Shown here: piece by piece, positions 1 to 14,833 of the stretch | Layout: each line of letters starts with the position of its first letter | Position numbering within the stretch: the stretch's first letter is position 1 | DNA from: Stratiolaelaps scimitus | Lineage: Eukaryota > Arthropoda > Arachnida > Mesostigmata > Laelapidae | Length of the DNA stretch: 64,000 nucleotides | Assembly (NCBI GenBank): GCA_019614645.1 | Contig: JABWDB010000008.1 | Coordinates: forward strand, 5,084,001-5,148,000 | Direction: 5' to 3' | Notes under the pieces: generated by a model | Told to the model about the DNA's origin: nothing | Seen by the model: only the letters and a program-made list of their open reading frames with translations | Databases searched by the model: none | Position numbers and translations under genes: made by a program

Positions 1-3000
1 CGAAGAAGGCGACGCTGATGACGACGGAAACGGAAATGCAGATTGAGGAAATGCCACCACGATTGAAAGCGGCAGCAGCAGCAGCCAACGCGTCGTTCGA
101 TGTTCGTGGCAGGCGCTGGCGCACGAACGAGTCAGCGGCCTCTTTCAAATGGAAACGTCACTTCAATGCGAGACGGCGCGCGCCGCCACGATGCCAGCGC
201 AGGGAAGTGTTGGAACACCCAGAGAGATTGAACAGCTATGAGATGGAGAGAGAGAGATCGAGAGGAAGATGGACAAGGAGAAAATGGATAGATGAGGAGA
301 CAGGAAGGTCGTCGTCGTCGGCTGCTGCTTCGGCTGCTGCTGTTCAAGTTGTGCTGACAATTTTCATGCAGTTGTGCGAAGAATTGGTGTGTCTTCGTGT
401 GAGTCTGTGTGTGCGTGTGTGTGTCTGTATATATATTCGGGCGTGTGGTGATTCGATCGACAGGGGCCAAGTTGTTCCGGCATCCGGTTCTCTTGGGCAA
501 GGCCGGGGCAGCCGGGACGTCTCTGCGTCGAAATGTGGCCTGCGGCAAAAGGCGGATAAGTAAATAAAAGGGGGACTTGCGTTGCTTAGCCAAGCCGAGC
601 TGAACAGAGCCATTACAACGAATACGCACATAGGTAGAATGAGACAGTTGTGTATATTTGTTTCGAATTTGATGTGGGCGTGATCATTTTCTCTTCGACT
701 CGTGCGTATCACTCGCTGATATCGATCGAATGTTGGTCAGCGGAACGGAATTTCGTACCGATCATCTAACATGTCACTCAATATTCAGGTCGAATGAAAT
801 GCGCTCGTTGAGTATGGAGAAAATACGAGGGGGTAATGCGGTGGAAAAAGTTGCTAGGTCGAGTCATTAGGTTCAACCTGGACTATAATAGTACCCCCTA
901 GAACATATAATATCGTACTAATCTACCAGGTTCCGACAATGTGAAGAACTTTGCGAGTCAGTGCGTCGTACCCATTAGTCTATTATATGTATATCCAGTG
1001 ATAATGAAACGTATAGGATTTCATAGACATTTTCGGATTTAATCTTCCTGTCAGTAGTGAGTTAGCTCGATCCTTTTCAAAGAGATCAAATCATTCGAGT
1101 CAAACATCGCGTATGATGATATTGCAAGGCCAGCATATTTGAAGAGTAATTTATCTCTGAATGGGTATCGTCACTATCGTCTGTCTTGTTGTACCATGTA
1201 GCGCGTTCCTGTTTTGAATAGTTCTCATCTCTAGGGCACACAAAGTTCTATATAATGAATGGATTTCTCGTGTTTATCCTGTTAAGTTAGGGCCTTTTGA
1301 AGTTGCCTTCTATGAACAAGCTCTATGAGCCACTGTATGAGCGGTCTGTGAACCGCCAATGGGCAACAGCCTTTCCACCAGCTTCAGATTGATTTTCAAA
1401 TGATTCGAGAATCCTTCACAAATATCTGCAGTATGTGATCTGTCATGATATTACGGGTCTCTGCCACGTTTAAATTAGTGATTCGATTATGCACAGGTGA
1501 CGGCGACCTGTGCATAAGGTCCCCCCCCCTCAGTGCTTCTACAGCGGGAATTCTATTTGGTTTTTAATAAAGGCAGCGAAACTCGCGGACAGACGCTTGG
1601 AAACCAAGTCATCAAGCAATAGTGAAGTACAGCACTTCCGGGCCCCTCCACACATCGATCAACGTTATTTAAAAAATTAAGTATCATCATTCATCGCCGC
1701 CATCGACCTCATGCTTGCGCTCCGTGTTGCACTTGTTCGCCGACTGATAATAGAGGCAGCATACAAAGACGGTGATCTCTTTGTCGCCACTGAGACTAGG
1801 GACACGTATGCCGTACATCATCGAGCGATATCGAGAAAGATTGAATGGGACTAGAACTTTGACGTGGCCTGGCGCCCACGAGCATCGAGGACGGCAGCAG
1901 AAACAGTTGTCTAGTTACAAATACGCTGGCAATAGGAGCTGACAGAAATCGAATGTGCCGAGACCAGAGAAAAAAGGCTAAACAGCAACGAAGCAGAAAA
2001 CCCAGTGAGTCAATTGTGCTTTGAACATGATTGGAGCCGATTGGGTGTCGATTCCACTTCTGAACAAGAGCTTCTGGGAGCAGGTGAACCCTCAGAACGA
2101 CTCGCATCATCCGAGCGCACGACACCGACAACAGCGCGTCTGAATTTCCAATTTCTGAATCCGTTTGTTCGCGAGTACCGGCAACACTGCCAACTAGGTG
2201 ATGAGTGAACGTTGTGTCTGGTCATTATCTACCTCTTATTTGACTCTTGAGCAGAATTTCTCCAAATGGAGGTACTTATATTGTGTATCAAATAGGTACT
2301 ATTATATAAGAAAAGGAGTCTGCATTGTCGCAGGGTTTTGCGTCGAGCTGAAACAAAGAGATATCTCTCATTCACACCTTGCTATTGCTGCTTGCTCTCC
2401 TGTAGTTAAGTGTCGGTTTATGGCAAGTTTTTTCTTGGCTATTCGAAAACGTAAGTGGTATCGTCGGAGGGACAATCGTTAAAGAAGAAGTCTCATCGAA
2501 TGCTCGCAGATGTATAGCTGGAAATAAGAGTAGCATATCCGTTTTTAACATCACATATATCTGCCTACAACACAAATACAATCCGCTCATCCTTGCAAGC
2601 GTTTATGCTCATCCTTGCGACACGCTACCTTTCAAATGGCCCAGAACGAATATGTTTGGTCTACAATTTCGCTCGTTTCACATTTGACCTCCGCCTCCAC
2701 TGGTACTAATTAATATATCACCTTCTCCCGCCCTCGGCCTGACACCCCTCTCCTGACCGCTTCTCTAATTATTGGATATTTTAATAATTGTTTTTCGAGC
2801 TGAGCCTCAGCTGTTCCCCTATCGGACAGGCCTCAGCACTTAACCGCTTTGGTGCTACTATGAAAACCTGTCGGGCCAACCTTCGCTTTATTTTTCTCTA
2901 TCTCAGTCGTAATTATTGGATATTTTAATTTTATTTTACAATCATAACCAATATCCGATCTAGATAGCATGTTTGCTTAACTAGAGTAGCTAGCTGTAGT

Positions 3001-3100
3001 GTTTACGAATGCCCGAACCCGAAAGCAATAAAAAGCAAGGTGGCCCTCAAAGCAAAGCTACTGTTGCAGGACACTCCGGGCTCGTGACGATGAGTCTACA
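1..3100. other. No gene seen; GC-rich start then AT-richer DNA
   Basis: Bases 1-560 are GC-rich with CAG/GTC triplets, a GAGA tract and a GT tract. They stay open in several frames at once, which is a composition effect. The rest shows no convincing exon. Confidence 0.5.
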
Positions 3101-3109
3101 ATAGCCCAT

Positions 3110-4340
3110 GTGGGCTATTTCTATTCATTCAGTATTTCTATTCTTCCGTCGTCCACGACCGCTCGTAGTCGGCCGGGAAGAGCACGAGCGAGGCGAAACA
3201 AGATACAATTCCCTACTGGTTCAATCTACAACAACCACTGCTGCTGCTACTGCTACCACTACTGCGTGGTACTCGTAGTGTGCAGCAGTTGCCATTACAC
3301 TTGCGGAACATAGGCGAAAACAGGCGGAGACAGCACGCAACTAAATGGAGCGCCGTCTAGCCTATGAGTGGTGTGAGCCCCATTGTCTTAACCAGCTCGC
3401 TAGTTTTATCTGGATAGGCCCTATGTGGACATGAATGAAGAGCGGGCAAAGGCAAGGCGCTCTCGGCCGGTTCATCCGCCCGATGTGGGTCTTCCTGCGG
3501 GACGGCGTTCTCGCGAATGGCTCGCGGATGCGCGTCGGCTGGCGAAGGACGGTTCCATTGCAGTCGGTACCGCTAGTCGACGAGGCAGTGACGACGACGA
3601 CCGTGCTGAGGAGGACGCTAACACTGACGGAGGACGATAGAAGAAGATAAACGTAAGCTTCCGCAACTGCAACACCGAGGGTGACAACGACGCTAGCGGC
3701 GGCAACGACAACGGCACTGGCAGCAGCAACAACGGCGACGACAAGGCCGCTGTTAGCGATGCGATGGCGAGGAGGAGGAGCAGGTTAGGACAACAAAGAA
3801 AGAGACTAGTCCCTGGCACTCGCGCAGGGGGAGGGATGGAGAGAGAGAGAGAGAGAGACATGGGAAAAAGGACGAGAGGGGAAAAGGAAAGAGGGCCTGC
3901 GTGCCTGAGTTGCCGCCGCGAAGGACAAAAGGTAGCGAACCCTCGAGAAGATGAGAGACAATGCGCGGCCGGAGACGCCACCGCGCCCAGTCAATGTCCC
4001 CACATGGCGGCCCATTCTCGTCGTTCGCTGCTGCTGCTACTGCCACCAAAGAGGAGAGCCCTGCTCCACGGAGAACTCTTCCGCCGAGATCCGGAAGAAA
4101 GGGTCTGAAAAAGGCTTACGTTCAATACGTACGTACGTACGTACGAACGCCTGGCACAGGCAGGTGCCCTGTTCCCTCTTTTGTTAGGGCTGCTACGTAC
4201 GGAGAGAGCCGATTAAAATCGTTACTCGTTAGCTGTTTGCTGGCCGATCGTTCGTTACCTTTGTTCGTTTGTCCTTTGAGACTCTCTAATCAGGGGACGA
4301 TTGAAGGGCAAATGCGAGAGTGGACTAGAAGATATTAGAG
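3110..4340. other. GC-rich, CpG-rich low-complexity block
   Basis: Overlapping long frames on both strands reflect GC- and purine-rich repeats (GACGAC, GAGAGA, CTGCTG). It could be a CpG-rich promoter or 5' leader of an unseen gene, but no start and splice pair is convincing. Confidence 0.4.
4126..4146. repeat. (ACGT)n tetranucleotide repeat
   Basis: Four to five self-complementary TACG/ACGT units in a GC-rich block. Confidence 0.9.
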
Positions 4341-5938
4341 AGCGACTGCGGAACTATAGAAGTTCCGACTAGGTATTCAGGCAGAGCAGTGTCCACATTC
4401 AGTGTGGTGGAAAACGGAGAATACGAGAATAAGTGTTGCATACGATTATTGTTATACGAACGACTACGAGTGGTGTGAGAAAAGCGAATCGCTAAAAAGA
4501 GAGGCCAATATGGCCAAGATGTGACCCGCCACGAAGATCGTTATCGGAGTTGGGACGGGTTCGGTTCGATTAGACCGTGCGTATAAACAACATGTATAGG
4601 TAGCGATGACGGGTCATATGCAGGGGACACGAAAGTCTCAGAAAAATAGTTATATCTATCTGCGCTTGCTAAGTATTAGCACCACACGAGAGTGTACCAT
4701 TATTACTATTACTATTATTATCGTCAGGGAAATGAACGAAAATTCGCAGTGAAGGTTACCCTTCAGAAAGTAAAGGTTACACGAAAATTCGCAGTGAAGG
4801 CAATAACTTGCTGCGTGTGTGCGTCAGTAATACCCGTGAATAGTACGCACTTTGTGCATATACCTATATATATATATATTTATTCCATGGGCTGGAATCA
4901 TTCCGTTGACAATGCTCAGGTAAGCCGTAATTCATCTGCGGGGATGTGGTCACCTAAAAACAACTCTAACGCAACATCCAATACGGCCTTCGTCAGTCCC
5001 CTGTAAAATCACATAGATGGGCCTGCCTTAAGTAACCTAGGTAATCTACACAAATCGTGAAATAGACGTAGAATAAATCGGTTCTCTATTCCTGCAACTT
5101 CTACTTGATTTTCAACGCTGCCACGTGTACGAATTTAATATAAAGTCCAATACAAAAGGCACGAGTGACTCTCGTTTGCTTTTGAATACAGCAAACCCGG
5201 CCTGTGTTTGATGGCTAGTTAATAATCCCGGAGGGCTGAGAAAAATGTAAGCATTCGAGAAAATGTTAACTCGAGCTTCGTTATATCGTTTGAGTATAAA
5301 ACGCCCAAACAACTATTCACCTGTGAGGTAATTATAGCAATCGAATCATTAATCATTCACAGTTTATTCTGCGTGTGGTAGCTTAAGTACATTTTAGTAA
5401 CAAAAAAGAAAGATAGCGCGTGATAAAGACAGCAGACAGATACATTCAAATGTGATTAAAAAGATCCGTCTTTACCGCACCACCGCCAACAGCCACAACG
5501 AACTCAATTGCGAATCACCTCCGTTCAAAGAAATGTTCTTTGAAGAATCTAGATCATCCAGCTGAAGTATTCCTGTTGAAATGTCGTTTCGACCCAGGGG
5601 GAATGCAGAGCCTGTAATAGCCCTCTTCCCAGCTGGGGTCGCAAATTGCGGGGTTGGTATTGGACCATAGAACGGGTGCATTCACCGGAGTATCGGCGAA
5701 TATCGCTGTAGCGTCCGAGGTTCAAGCAACGTCATGCACCCACCTTCAGCCTTTCACTCGCACTGATAGTAAACGATCGAGAGGTAATTAACACGCGTCC
5801 ATTTTCACTTTCCAATGATCTGAGAATCTCATTGCTACACCCTGGCCATTTCTGTGTCCTGAAATTGGTAACTGTCTGATCGGTGGCTGTAAACTTGAAC
5901 GCTCGCAATGAGCGAATCACGCGTAACACGCGAACTAC

Positions 5939-5942
<4 letters not shown>

Positions 5943-5973
<31 letters not shown>
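5943..5973. repeat. (TA)n microsatellite
   Basis: Roughly 15 uninterrupted TA units. Confidence 0.95.
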
Positions 5974-5976
<3 letters not shown>

Positions 5977-8900
5977 CAGGCTGTAAAAAACCGGAGGCCT
6001 CAGGTGAAGTGACACAAACCTACTCATCATGAGCGATTATATAAGTAAAGTTGTACTCATTTACGATTCAATTTGGTACGCTCATTTCATGGTATACGAG
6101 TTCACTCATCCGCAGCAGGCATTCGCATAATATATATATATACATATATAAGTGCACCGCAAAACAGAACCCGCACAACCAAACACACATAGAAAATCTC
6201 GTACATTATCGTTTACGTCGAGGGTCACGGTCGAAATTCAATACCGTTCCCTCGACGTGCACTAATAATACGTAAGCGTAACAAAACGTAATAATAATAA
6301 TAATAATGACAACCAGCCGTGCAACAATGCCCGCGTCCTCAGTGGGTTCGGCGGCACTAACCACGCTCAGTAACTAGTTGATGCGTGGTCAAACAACGTC
6401 CAATCGCCACAGACGATTGGGGTGCCGTCTACAGTAGCACACCCATGACGAACAGCCGCACCATCGTTCGGAGGGTGAGATGGACGGCTGGCAAGCACAC
6501 GTTCGCTTTGGCAACGTTTCAGCCGCCCTAGACGACGATAACCTCATTAAGTATCGCGTGCCTCGAATACAACAATGATATGTGTGTTGATGATGGCGAC
6601 CAGTGGTTCGACTCGATCCGCAGATGTTTGCATATTGATCATCTATGTAGGCACATACGAACGTCCGCAGACCCCTATCCCCCTCTCTCTCTCCCGCTCT
6701 CTCTATATATATATATATATATATATCGGGAAAGACAGAAAGAGAGAGATAGAGAGAGAGAGAGAGAGAAACATGGGCTCATGGACGTAGACAGGCAGAC
6801 GGTTGGACGAACAGACGATTTTCTTCGTTCAACGCAGTGGAGTTAGCCTAGGTTAGGCTTGGTTCGGCTAGCTGTAGAGGACGGGTGCCGGGAACAGTGG
6901 GAACGAGTATCTGGAACGAGTTCCATTTCACCCGCGGGCGGAGACGACTGCTGTGGTGGCACAATGTTCAAGTGGTAGCGCGTGATAGCTGTACGGGGGG
7001 TAGTATCACACGAAGCCTACGAATGAATTTTGTGTAATAAATTCAACATCTCTCCGGTGATAGTCAGAGGAGACGCCGCCTGACGGTGGACTCGTCCAAT
7101 TTAGCGGTGGCCCTCGTCGTATTAGCTCGATCCAAACACGTTCGATGGCTGTTATATTTGTTATGGGAGACGACAGAAATTATAAAGCGTTTGAATTTCA
7201 TAGACCAAGCCGGTCAATAATTACGGCCTTTCCTGAATGAATTTACAAGCATATGTGTATTAACCATGATACTACGCCGGATACGGCCGCGTTACCCCGT
7301 TATATGACCAAAGCCTCTAGTTCATTGATGGTGGGATCCCAAGTCAAAATTCACTTGTAAAAAAAAGCAGATCTTCCCCTGCTTTGAACTATATCGCAAC
7401 GCTCGCCAGTAGCCTCAGGCGTTGAACAGCACATTCATCTGCCGATCAACTATTGGAAGAAACGTACCGTAACATTGAGTACGCTTTGAGTCCGCTGGTA
7501 ATGCGCCGCGCAGATTTCAAATGTGGGGCCCCTTCATCGCATCTATTATATCAGACTGCGGGTATAATTATTATTCTTATTAATTCTTTCTACCCCTATG
7601 ACTATTAGTGCGATCCCCCACCCATCGTGGCTAGTGTCAGCTGGCGTTCTAATGAGGCGCTACAATTCAGCGTTGGCCAAAGTCACGAGGGCTGGCAGTG
7701 GCCAACAGTGGCGCAGTTGTGGGACCGCTCGCATCAGAGTCCGAGGGGCGGCATTGCCTCAAGCGACCGAATCGGCAGGCAGTCCGTCCGTCTGGCTGGC
7801 CGGCGGGCCAGCCGCTCTCCTTCGGTGCCTTACAGTGAAATAAATGCAAGCGCCTACTACTCGAGATGTATGCACCCATCCGCGTCAACTACACCCCCCC
7901 TCCATCCCGGGCTTCACTCCACTCTCGCATTCATGCCTGCACGTCTGCCCTAACCCACTGTCGCACCTCCCTCGAGGTTCACTGTGACGGGCCATTTGCA
8001 TGCATACTCGCAGCGAGCTCGGGGCCTGCCTGGCTGACTAGCTAGCGGAGCTTGTGGGCGCATAGTGCCGGATCGAGCCGGCGGGCCGGGGCCCCACCGC
8101 AGTGTCTCACAGCTGAGCTCTACATATCTTCCCTGCTTGGCCCGTTCGTTGACACACTGCTGCTGAACACACAGGCTGCGTCGAGCAGCCGGCACCGAAA
8201 GGAACAAGCCTCATCTCCGTTTGTTCAGTTGAGGTCGGCGGCAGGGGGGATCCCACGCCGGGAGGTGACAGAGAGATCCGAGACGAAAGCGATACGGATT
8301 GAAGTAACAGGATTGATTGGTCAACGAAAGAAGAAACGACTGAATGACTGAATATATGCATGCATTTAGCGTACAGCTATTCCTCCACTCGATGAGCCGA
8401 CCTCTCTCCTTTGCCCTTGAGTGAGACAAAGCAATGAGGCGTGTAGCAGACATCTAGGCCTGGGCAATATAACAGTGACAAGTTGGCAAGTTCTCCTCTG
8501 AGCAGGAACAGAAAGGCCGAAATCACAGGAACATCGACAGTATACGGCTAAATTAATGTAATGCGAGGGATAGACAAGGATAGACAAGCTGCTTCAGGCT
8601 ATGGCACTTCCTTGCCTCGATAGGTGAGTAACGCCTGATTCGAACAAACACGTGCTGTGTCGAATTTGAAATGTAGGTATTATTATTATTATTATTATTA
8701 TTTCATTTGATATTATAGAATACATTATATATAATATCTGTTATGATTTCCTTATGAAAATTGTTGGGCTTCCTTGGGCTGCAGAAAGTAGTTACAAGTC
8801 TCACTGTGTTGCGACCCACAACGACGGGGGTACTTCTCGGAAGTATCCAATCTATATTTAGTAATCCTATCTACGTGAGCCTAAAACTAAACCATTCTCA

Positions 8901-11900
8901 GCCATAGGCTCATGTGAGGACAGAATTAAAATTACTGGTTTATTTCTGTACATGTTGGACACTCCTATGAATTTAATTCAGCGTTATTTTAATGGTAATA
9001 AATACATTTGATAAAGCGCTTTCTATTTCAGATACGCAGACAGTCTATCGAATGGATCTGAAGCCGTCCAACAAATAATACGAAAGTCCCAGCCGACAAC
9101 GAAAGATGCTACCGTTATTAACTGGAAGGATACAACGTTCGACAGTTTCTTTCTTACGAGCGATATTTAATTCCGGAGCGATTCCGAACACCTCGGCCTA
9201 GGCGATTCCTCCTAAACCCGTCATCAGCTTTGATCAATGCATTCATGTGATTGCGGCAAATATCGGCAGATACCCGGAAGTTACGTTGCGAAATTGTCCC
9301 TAAACATTTGGCGCGTAACTGAAAAGTTCGCTCTAGCTGCTAGCTGTCGTTTTCTGGCACTGTCTCCCATTGACAATATCCGCTGGTATCCGGCGAATTC
9401 GGCTCAGCTTATCCAGTATTCTAGCACTCCTCTAAATATCCCATCCATCCCCAAGGGAATCCAGGAGCCGTTTTTATATAGCGGTCCTGATGAGATATGC
9501 GCGTCATTATACGCACAGCGCCTCAGGTACTGATGCAAGGCAGCCATTTTTGTGGTATTAGCTTCGCCGGATAAGTGAGAACGACGCAAGATGTATAGTC
9601 GTATATATCTTTATAACTGCAGATATATACGTACATGTCTAGGCATGTGCGTCTGTGTGTGCGAACATGTTAAGCCAGAAGAAGCTGTGAAAACGTAAGA
9701 ATTCGAGCCGTTCGAGCAATACTACCCTGTATCTCGTGCACGTTACACGGTGAAGAAAGAGAGTGGAAGAAATAATCGGCTATTCCTCCTGCTGTTATTA
9801 CTCTACGCCTTAGTCTGGCGCAAAAAGAAGACAGAGAAAATGTCCAAACAGCCCATAAGTTTCTTTTCAGCTGCGTGAGGTACATCATCTCTCTCTCTCT
9901 CCCTTTCCCTTTCCCTGAGACGGTAAAGGAAATCTTCCGGGTAGAGTCACAGCAAAGATTTAACGTCCACGGTGCAATTGCCTTCGGCATTGCTTCGTAA
10001 AACGGACCCCTTAAAGGGGGTCCGCCTAAGAAGAAGGCATAGTGACCAAACTGTAGTGCTATTGAAATTGCTAGGATGTCCTCCGCATGCAGACCACCAC
10101 GGCCCCTAACGGCCGTTGTGATGTATTTCACTTACTATTATTTCAAAGGGATCCGTTTGAATTCGTTGACAACAAGTTGCAGACGTTTTGCAACCATCAG
10201 TGACACAATATGCGTATGCATTGCTGTTGTGCTACAATACAGTAGCTATTGTGTGTTTAAATCAACCTAACCAAACCGAACCTCATCGAGTGCCCAACTG
10301 ACTGTGAAAATTACTCGTCATTTTAGGCTCCCATGGCCAGACTCGCCTGCCAACCCAGCTCCCGTCGCTGTCGCTGTCATCTGAATATGCTGATGGCGTT
10401 AATGAGCTATAGCTGTTGACGACAAGAAAAAAATCCGTTGAACAGCTAGCTCCTCTTGGCGTGTCTGTCCGAGCCGCCCCAGTGTGGAGAAAGTTGCAAT
10501 TAGGTAACCACGATGCGAACAAACTGAAACGTGTTCACGTGGGCTGTCCATGTAACATCTTGTATGTCTAATGTAACGGGTGTCTTAACATAGGCGGACT
10601 GCAAGAATCATTGGACATTTCGTGCACTTTGAACAGCCGAGCAATGCCTACCGTTTTATTGGGATTGCGCACTTCGGTGGCGTTTGGCCTGAAGGCACCG
10701 AGACCTCCGGGCCCCCACCTTTGCACATTTGCATTTAAAGGGGTTGACCGTCTTATGAAAGAATGCCGAAAGCAGTACCGGGGCCGTTAAATGTTGGCTG
10801 TGAGTCAGTCGGGCAAATTTATTTATTTTTAGAGGCTTGAAACTGAGACAGGATGCTGATCAGTTTGAGCAAACACTTGTTATGTCCCTATTGACGGTCA
10901 TCATCTCTTCCAATTGACCGACCTCCCACGTGACCTCGACTTATTAAGCGTCCGGTTACTACCAAATATATAGCATACGTTTTCGCATTCAACGTCATCA
11001 TTATCAATACCTTTCCTTTGCAAACAAAGCCATACTTTGCTCCCGTACTGAACACCTACAAAAACATTTCGACACCTTCGCGATAATAATAATAATACTG
11101 GTCGACTGCGACCGTGAGAGTATGCTCCACGCAATGCTCAGCTCAGTCGAATAATGAGCATTTGCCGTGGTTTGTGACTGCATCATGCTGGCCGCGCGTC
11201 GCGATAGGCTTTGCTTACCACAGGGGACCGCTATTCTCGAGGGCATCTTTATGCAGATTACGACACAAATTATATGGAGACCGTAGGCATCGACCTATTT
11301 TCGCCCGTCGCCGGGCCCCACTTTGTGCGCGTGGGGTGTATTGGTGCTGAAAGTTTTTGAAAGGGTAGCTGATAACAGCTACGATACAGCGGCAATCCAA
11401 TTAACGTGAGTTTTCCCTTATCAAATGAGATTACGAAATCGGCGAAGAATTAAGAAGTTTACCACGGACTGCGCTGCTTAGCGGAAGTCATCTAAGCACC
11501 GTTGAGTGAAGGTGGATTCTATACAGGTCCAAAATGCAATATATACATAAATATAGTTTGGCTACGCTGATGTAGCAATGAAACAGCTCGAAACGGCAGA
11601 TACAAGTAGTTTGCTTTCGTGCCGACACCACACTTACAATCTCATTTCTAAATACAACGAAACCCTTTTTAAACGAATTGGCATTGAGTCAAATGTAGAA
11701 ACGACATTGTCGATGTGGGAAAAAGGACGTGTCCGTATGATCGAAACGTAACCGAGTACTTTACACATTGATGCTCACTATCAAACCGTAATGTTATATT
11801 CGTCATTAGTTTTTCAAGAATCAACTCGGAGTGCTCGTTCAAATTGGAAGAAGGAAAAAAACGATATTCTACGAGAGAAGTACCTCATCTTATTTCTCGT

Positions 11901-12754
11901 TTCACGACGAAATATTATTTTAATATTTCTGACCCCGTGGCCCGCTTGCCCTGCACACAGTGCGAGTCGTTACTGTCTCGGAATATTGTCGCTATGAATA
12001 TTTAGAATAATAATAATATTTAGATCGGCCACTAAAGATCCGTTTTGTGGGCATCAAGATGCATGGACAATTGATACGGTCGGGACGAATCTCTGTAGAG
12101 AGGTCGTTCCTGTGCCTTGCGATCTGCGAAAAAGCATAACCCCGTTCGGGGTAAGACATTGCCTATCTTCCTATAAGCATCACATTAGATCTTCAAGCCG
12201 AAGAAAGCAGCCATGCGGAAAGGAAAATTGATCTTCATAAAATGAGGTCACTACGAATAGAGCAGCAGGCAATATCTTCCGTTATGGAAGTAACGTCTCC
12301 ATGCGGAAGAACGTGTCGTGACTCCAAAGCGGGGTCAAAACTATGGCTTAATTATTCATGTTATAAGGCGAGGCGCCGATACGACGGCCATATAATTTCT
12401 CTACTTTAAATGCAGGAAGAGAAATGATCATTTGAAACAGTCCCTTGACTGTATGACAGTGTTCAGTGTCACCTGTCTGGTTAACCAGTACCTCCAGGTT
12501 GGGGCTAATCCCGGATGGGTGAAGAGAATATATCATTTCCGTGATCCCAAAGTATCTGTATCAGCGCTGTTTGTTTATTCAGATTCATGCTGCATTTCTA
12601 TGGAAGCGCTTTTCAAACATCTGTTCCACTAATTCTAGTCGCTGTCCTTCTTGCAGGCGGGTGATCAAGGTTTTACTGAAACCTTGTCTCGGTAGTCCTC
12701 AACCTCACCGAATGTAATTACCTACACGTGAATATCCCTGGTGAGTAACTATAA

Positions 12755-12765
12755 CATATGTATAC

Positions 12766-12815
<50 letters not shown>

Positions 12816-12826
12816 GTATACATGTG
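12755..12826. repeat. Near-perfect palindrome around a long (TA)n tract
   Basis: About 46 bases of TA repeat are flanked by CATATGTATACGAATA and a counterpart that pairs at 15 of 16 positions, so the whole 72-base block is almost palindromic. Confidence 0.8.
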
Positions 12827-13727
12827 TCTCGCACAAACGAATGCGAACAACTGTCATAGGTTCTGCTCCTGTCTGTAGGGGCGAGAACTGCACTTTGATC
12901 TATTGAGAGGGCGGGACTATTGGTCGTACGCGACCATCAGCAATGCATGCATTGTTGTTCTTTGAGTTATGGCTTTCCTTTCCTATTCTGCTGCTTCGCC
13001 TCGTAGCGCCCCTTCCATTGCGCCGTTTCCCACGAATCGAGAATAGCATATTCTCGCTATATTGTCGTCGCCCTTGGGCCAACGGACCAAACGGGACCGC
13101 ATCTGCATTGGACGAAAGCGCCAATGTTCGGTTTGTTGAGCAGCCCAAGTCGGCCTTGCTCCGTCAAGGGATCAAAATGGCACCAGCACCGCCGCTGCCT
13201 CGCGGAATTGCCTCAGAGAGACATGCACGCACATACGTTGGTTGAGTCGCTGTCTCGTTCCCTCGACACGCCTACACGTCGTGCACGTCGTCTGGAACCG
13301 TTGAGAGAAACCGAAGCAGACATCCTGCCTGTCTACCCTGCACTGACCCCTCCCGGCGCACTCTTCTCTCTGCTATGCTTTCTAGCCGGCTGGAAGAATT
13401 TATCGCGACAGGAACAACACATCGTAACGTCTCGCGCGTGTGTAGCGCCTCCCTTAATGTCCCCTACATCGTGTCCGGACGCTGGGCCCTGCGGGTCAAA
13501 TATCTAACACGAGGGAGAGACGGCGCAATGAACTCCCCAGCTTTCTCCGTGTTGTGCTCCTCCGACGCTTAGGTCCGATATGTCGTTGTGGCGTAGTGTT
13601 GTTAAGAGATGATCGGATGCTATTGTGTTCTAGGGCATACGAGCCCATACAAATATTCACATGCGCTCATAGTTGTATCTCTTAAACGAGATTGATTAAT
13701 TACACGGCGTCGATTGCGTCATTATAT

Positions 13728-13800
13728 CCACCGATGGCGTAGAAGAAGCGCCGGTGACTTGGAACTATATTGGGTCTCTGGTTCGAATCTCACCGAGTAC
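13728..13800 (+). other. tRNA-like A and B boxes (possible SINE head)
   Basis: TGGCGTAGAAG at 13735 resembles an RNA polymerase III A box and GGTTCGAATCT at 13780 resembles a B box. Their 45-base spacing is near tRNA-like. The acceptor and T stems do not pair, so this is not a functional tRNA. It may be the head of a tRNA-derived SINE or a chance match. Confidence 0.3.
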
Positions 13801-14001
13801 CTGTACGAATCGATGCTATATTTACTCGCGTATACATATGCTACTGAAGTTATTACTACCTTTTATATGTGACCCAATTGCTTGTTCCCTGTTGAGAGTC
13901 GACGAATTGCTACATTTGTCTACATTGTACCGATCAGTTACAGCCATATGATGTATTGCACATCTCATAGGGGGGTAGAAACCGATCGATACGCTATTGG
14001 A

Positions 14002-14032
<31 letters not shown>

Positions 14033-14833
14033 CATAGCAAAATAATGTAACATGGCCTGATCACTGTCACCCAAACGCTTCTGTTGTACCACTGCAAAAA
14101 AAACCGTTATAATATTACCAAAGGCTTCTAAACCTGCACAACGTTGATAGGTTTGCAGTGCACTCACCACTCGACTGCTACCTTCGTACGTGCTCGCCAC
14201 AGGATCTAACAGGATGACCTCGACGAGGGTGGCTGGCCGGCTATTCACGTCGCGTTCTTCCAGCAAACGCAAAGGAGAAAAAATCCGCAAACAAACGCTA
14301 CCACTGTGGTGGACAATAGAAATCCACTCACTATATGCAAGACGAAAACGAGCAGGAGGTTTACCGGAAATCAGTAGGTACCCGACGAAAGAAGGCCCCT
14401 CCGGAACTGCAGGTGCTGCTACTGCTGCACCTCTCCTTCTGCTGCTGCTGCTGCTGGTGCCGCTGTTGTTTTCTCTAGCGCACGTTGTCTGGCTGGATGG
14501 CTCGCCCTGACTTCGATTCGAAATAACCGCCTCGTCCGTTTCCCCTCCTGCTTTTGGGCTATATTTTTGGGACGCAAATATCCGGGCGGGGCCGTCAGCT
14601 CAACCCTGCGCGGCATCGCGCAATGCTGAACAAATAGAAGCACCCCGCAAGGCAGTAAGCTTAGCCAGGAGGCCAGTCAAGAAGGAACGTGAAGGCCAGT
14701 TAGCATGTGGGTGCTCTTTTTCCCTGCTTTCTTATGCATGCAGAATGGCACGAGCTTGCCATATCTGCGCTTATTCGCATATTCAGCTTAACTTGCTGTC
14801 GTTACGGTGCAACGCGAGCGCACGACTGCAACG

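Larger units (their letters stand above)
4341..13700. other. Gene-poor interval
   Basis: Contains (TA)n and GA microsatellites, a GC-rich block at 7.6-8.3 kb with open frames in several phases, and a short hairpin GGACCCC/GGGGTCC near 9993-10023. No supported gene. Confidence 0.5.

Noticed and set aside
18..563. 181-codon open frame at the window start
   Set aside because: The same stretch is open in several frames on both strands and the product is biased low complexity from CAG, GAGA and GT tracts, with no domain.
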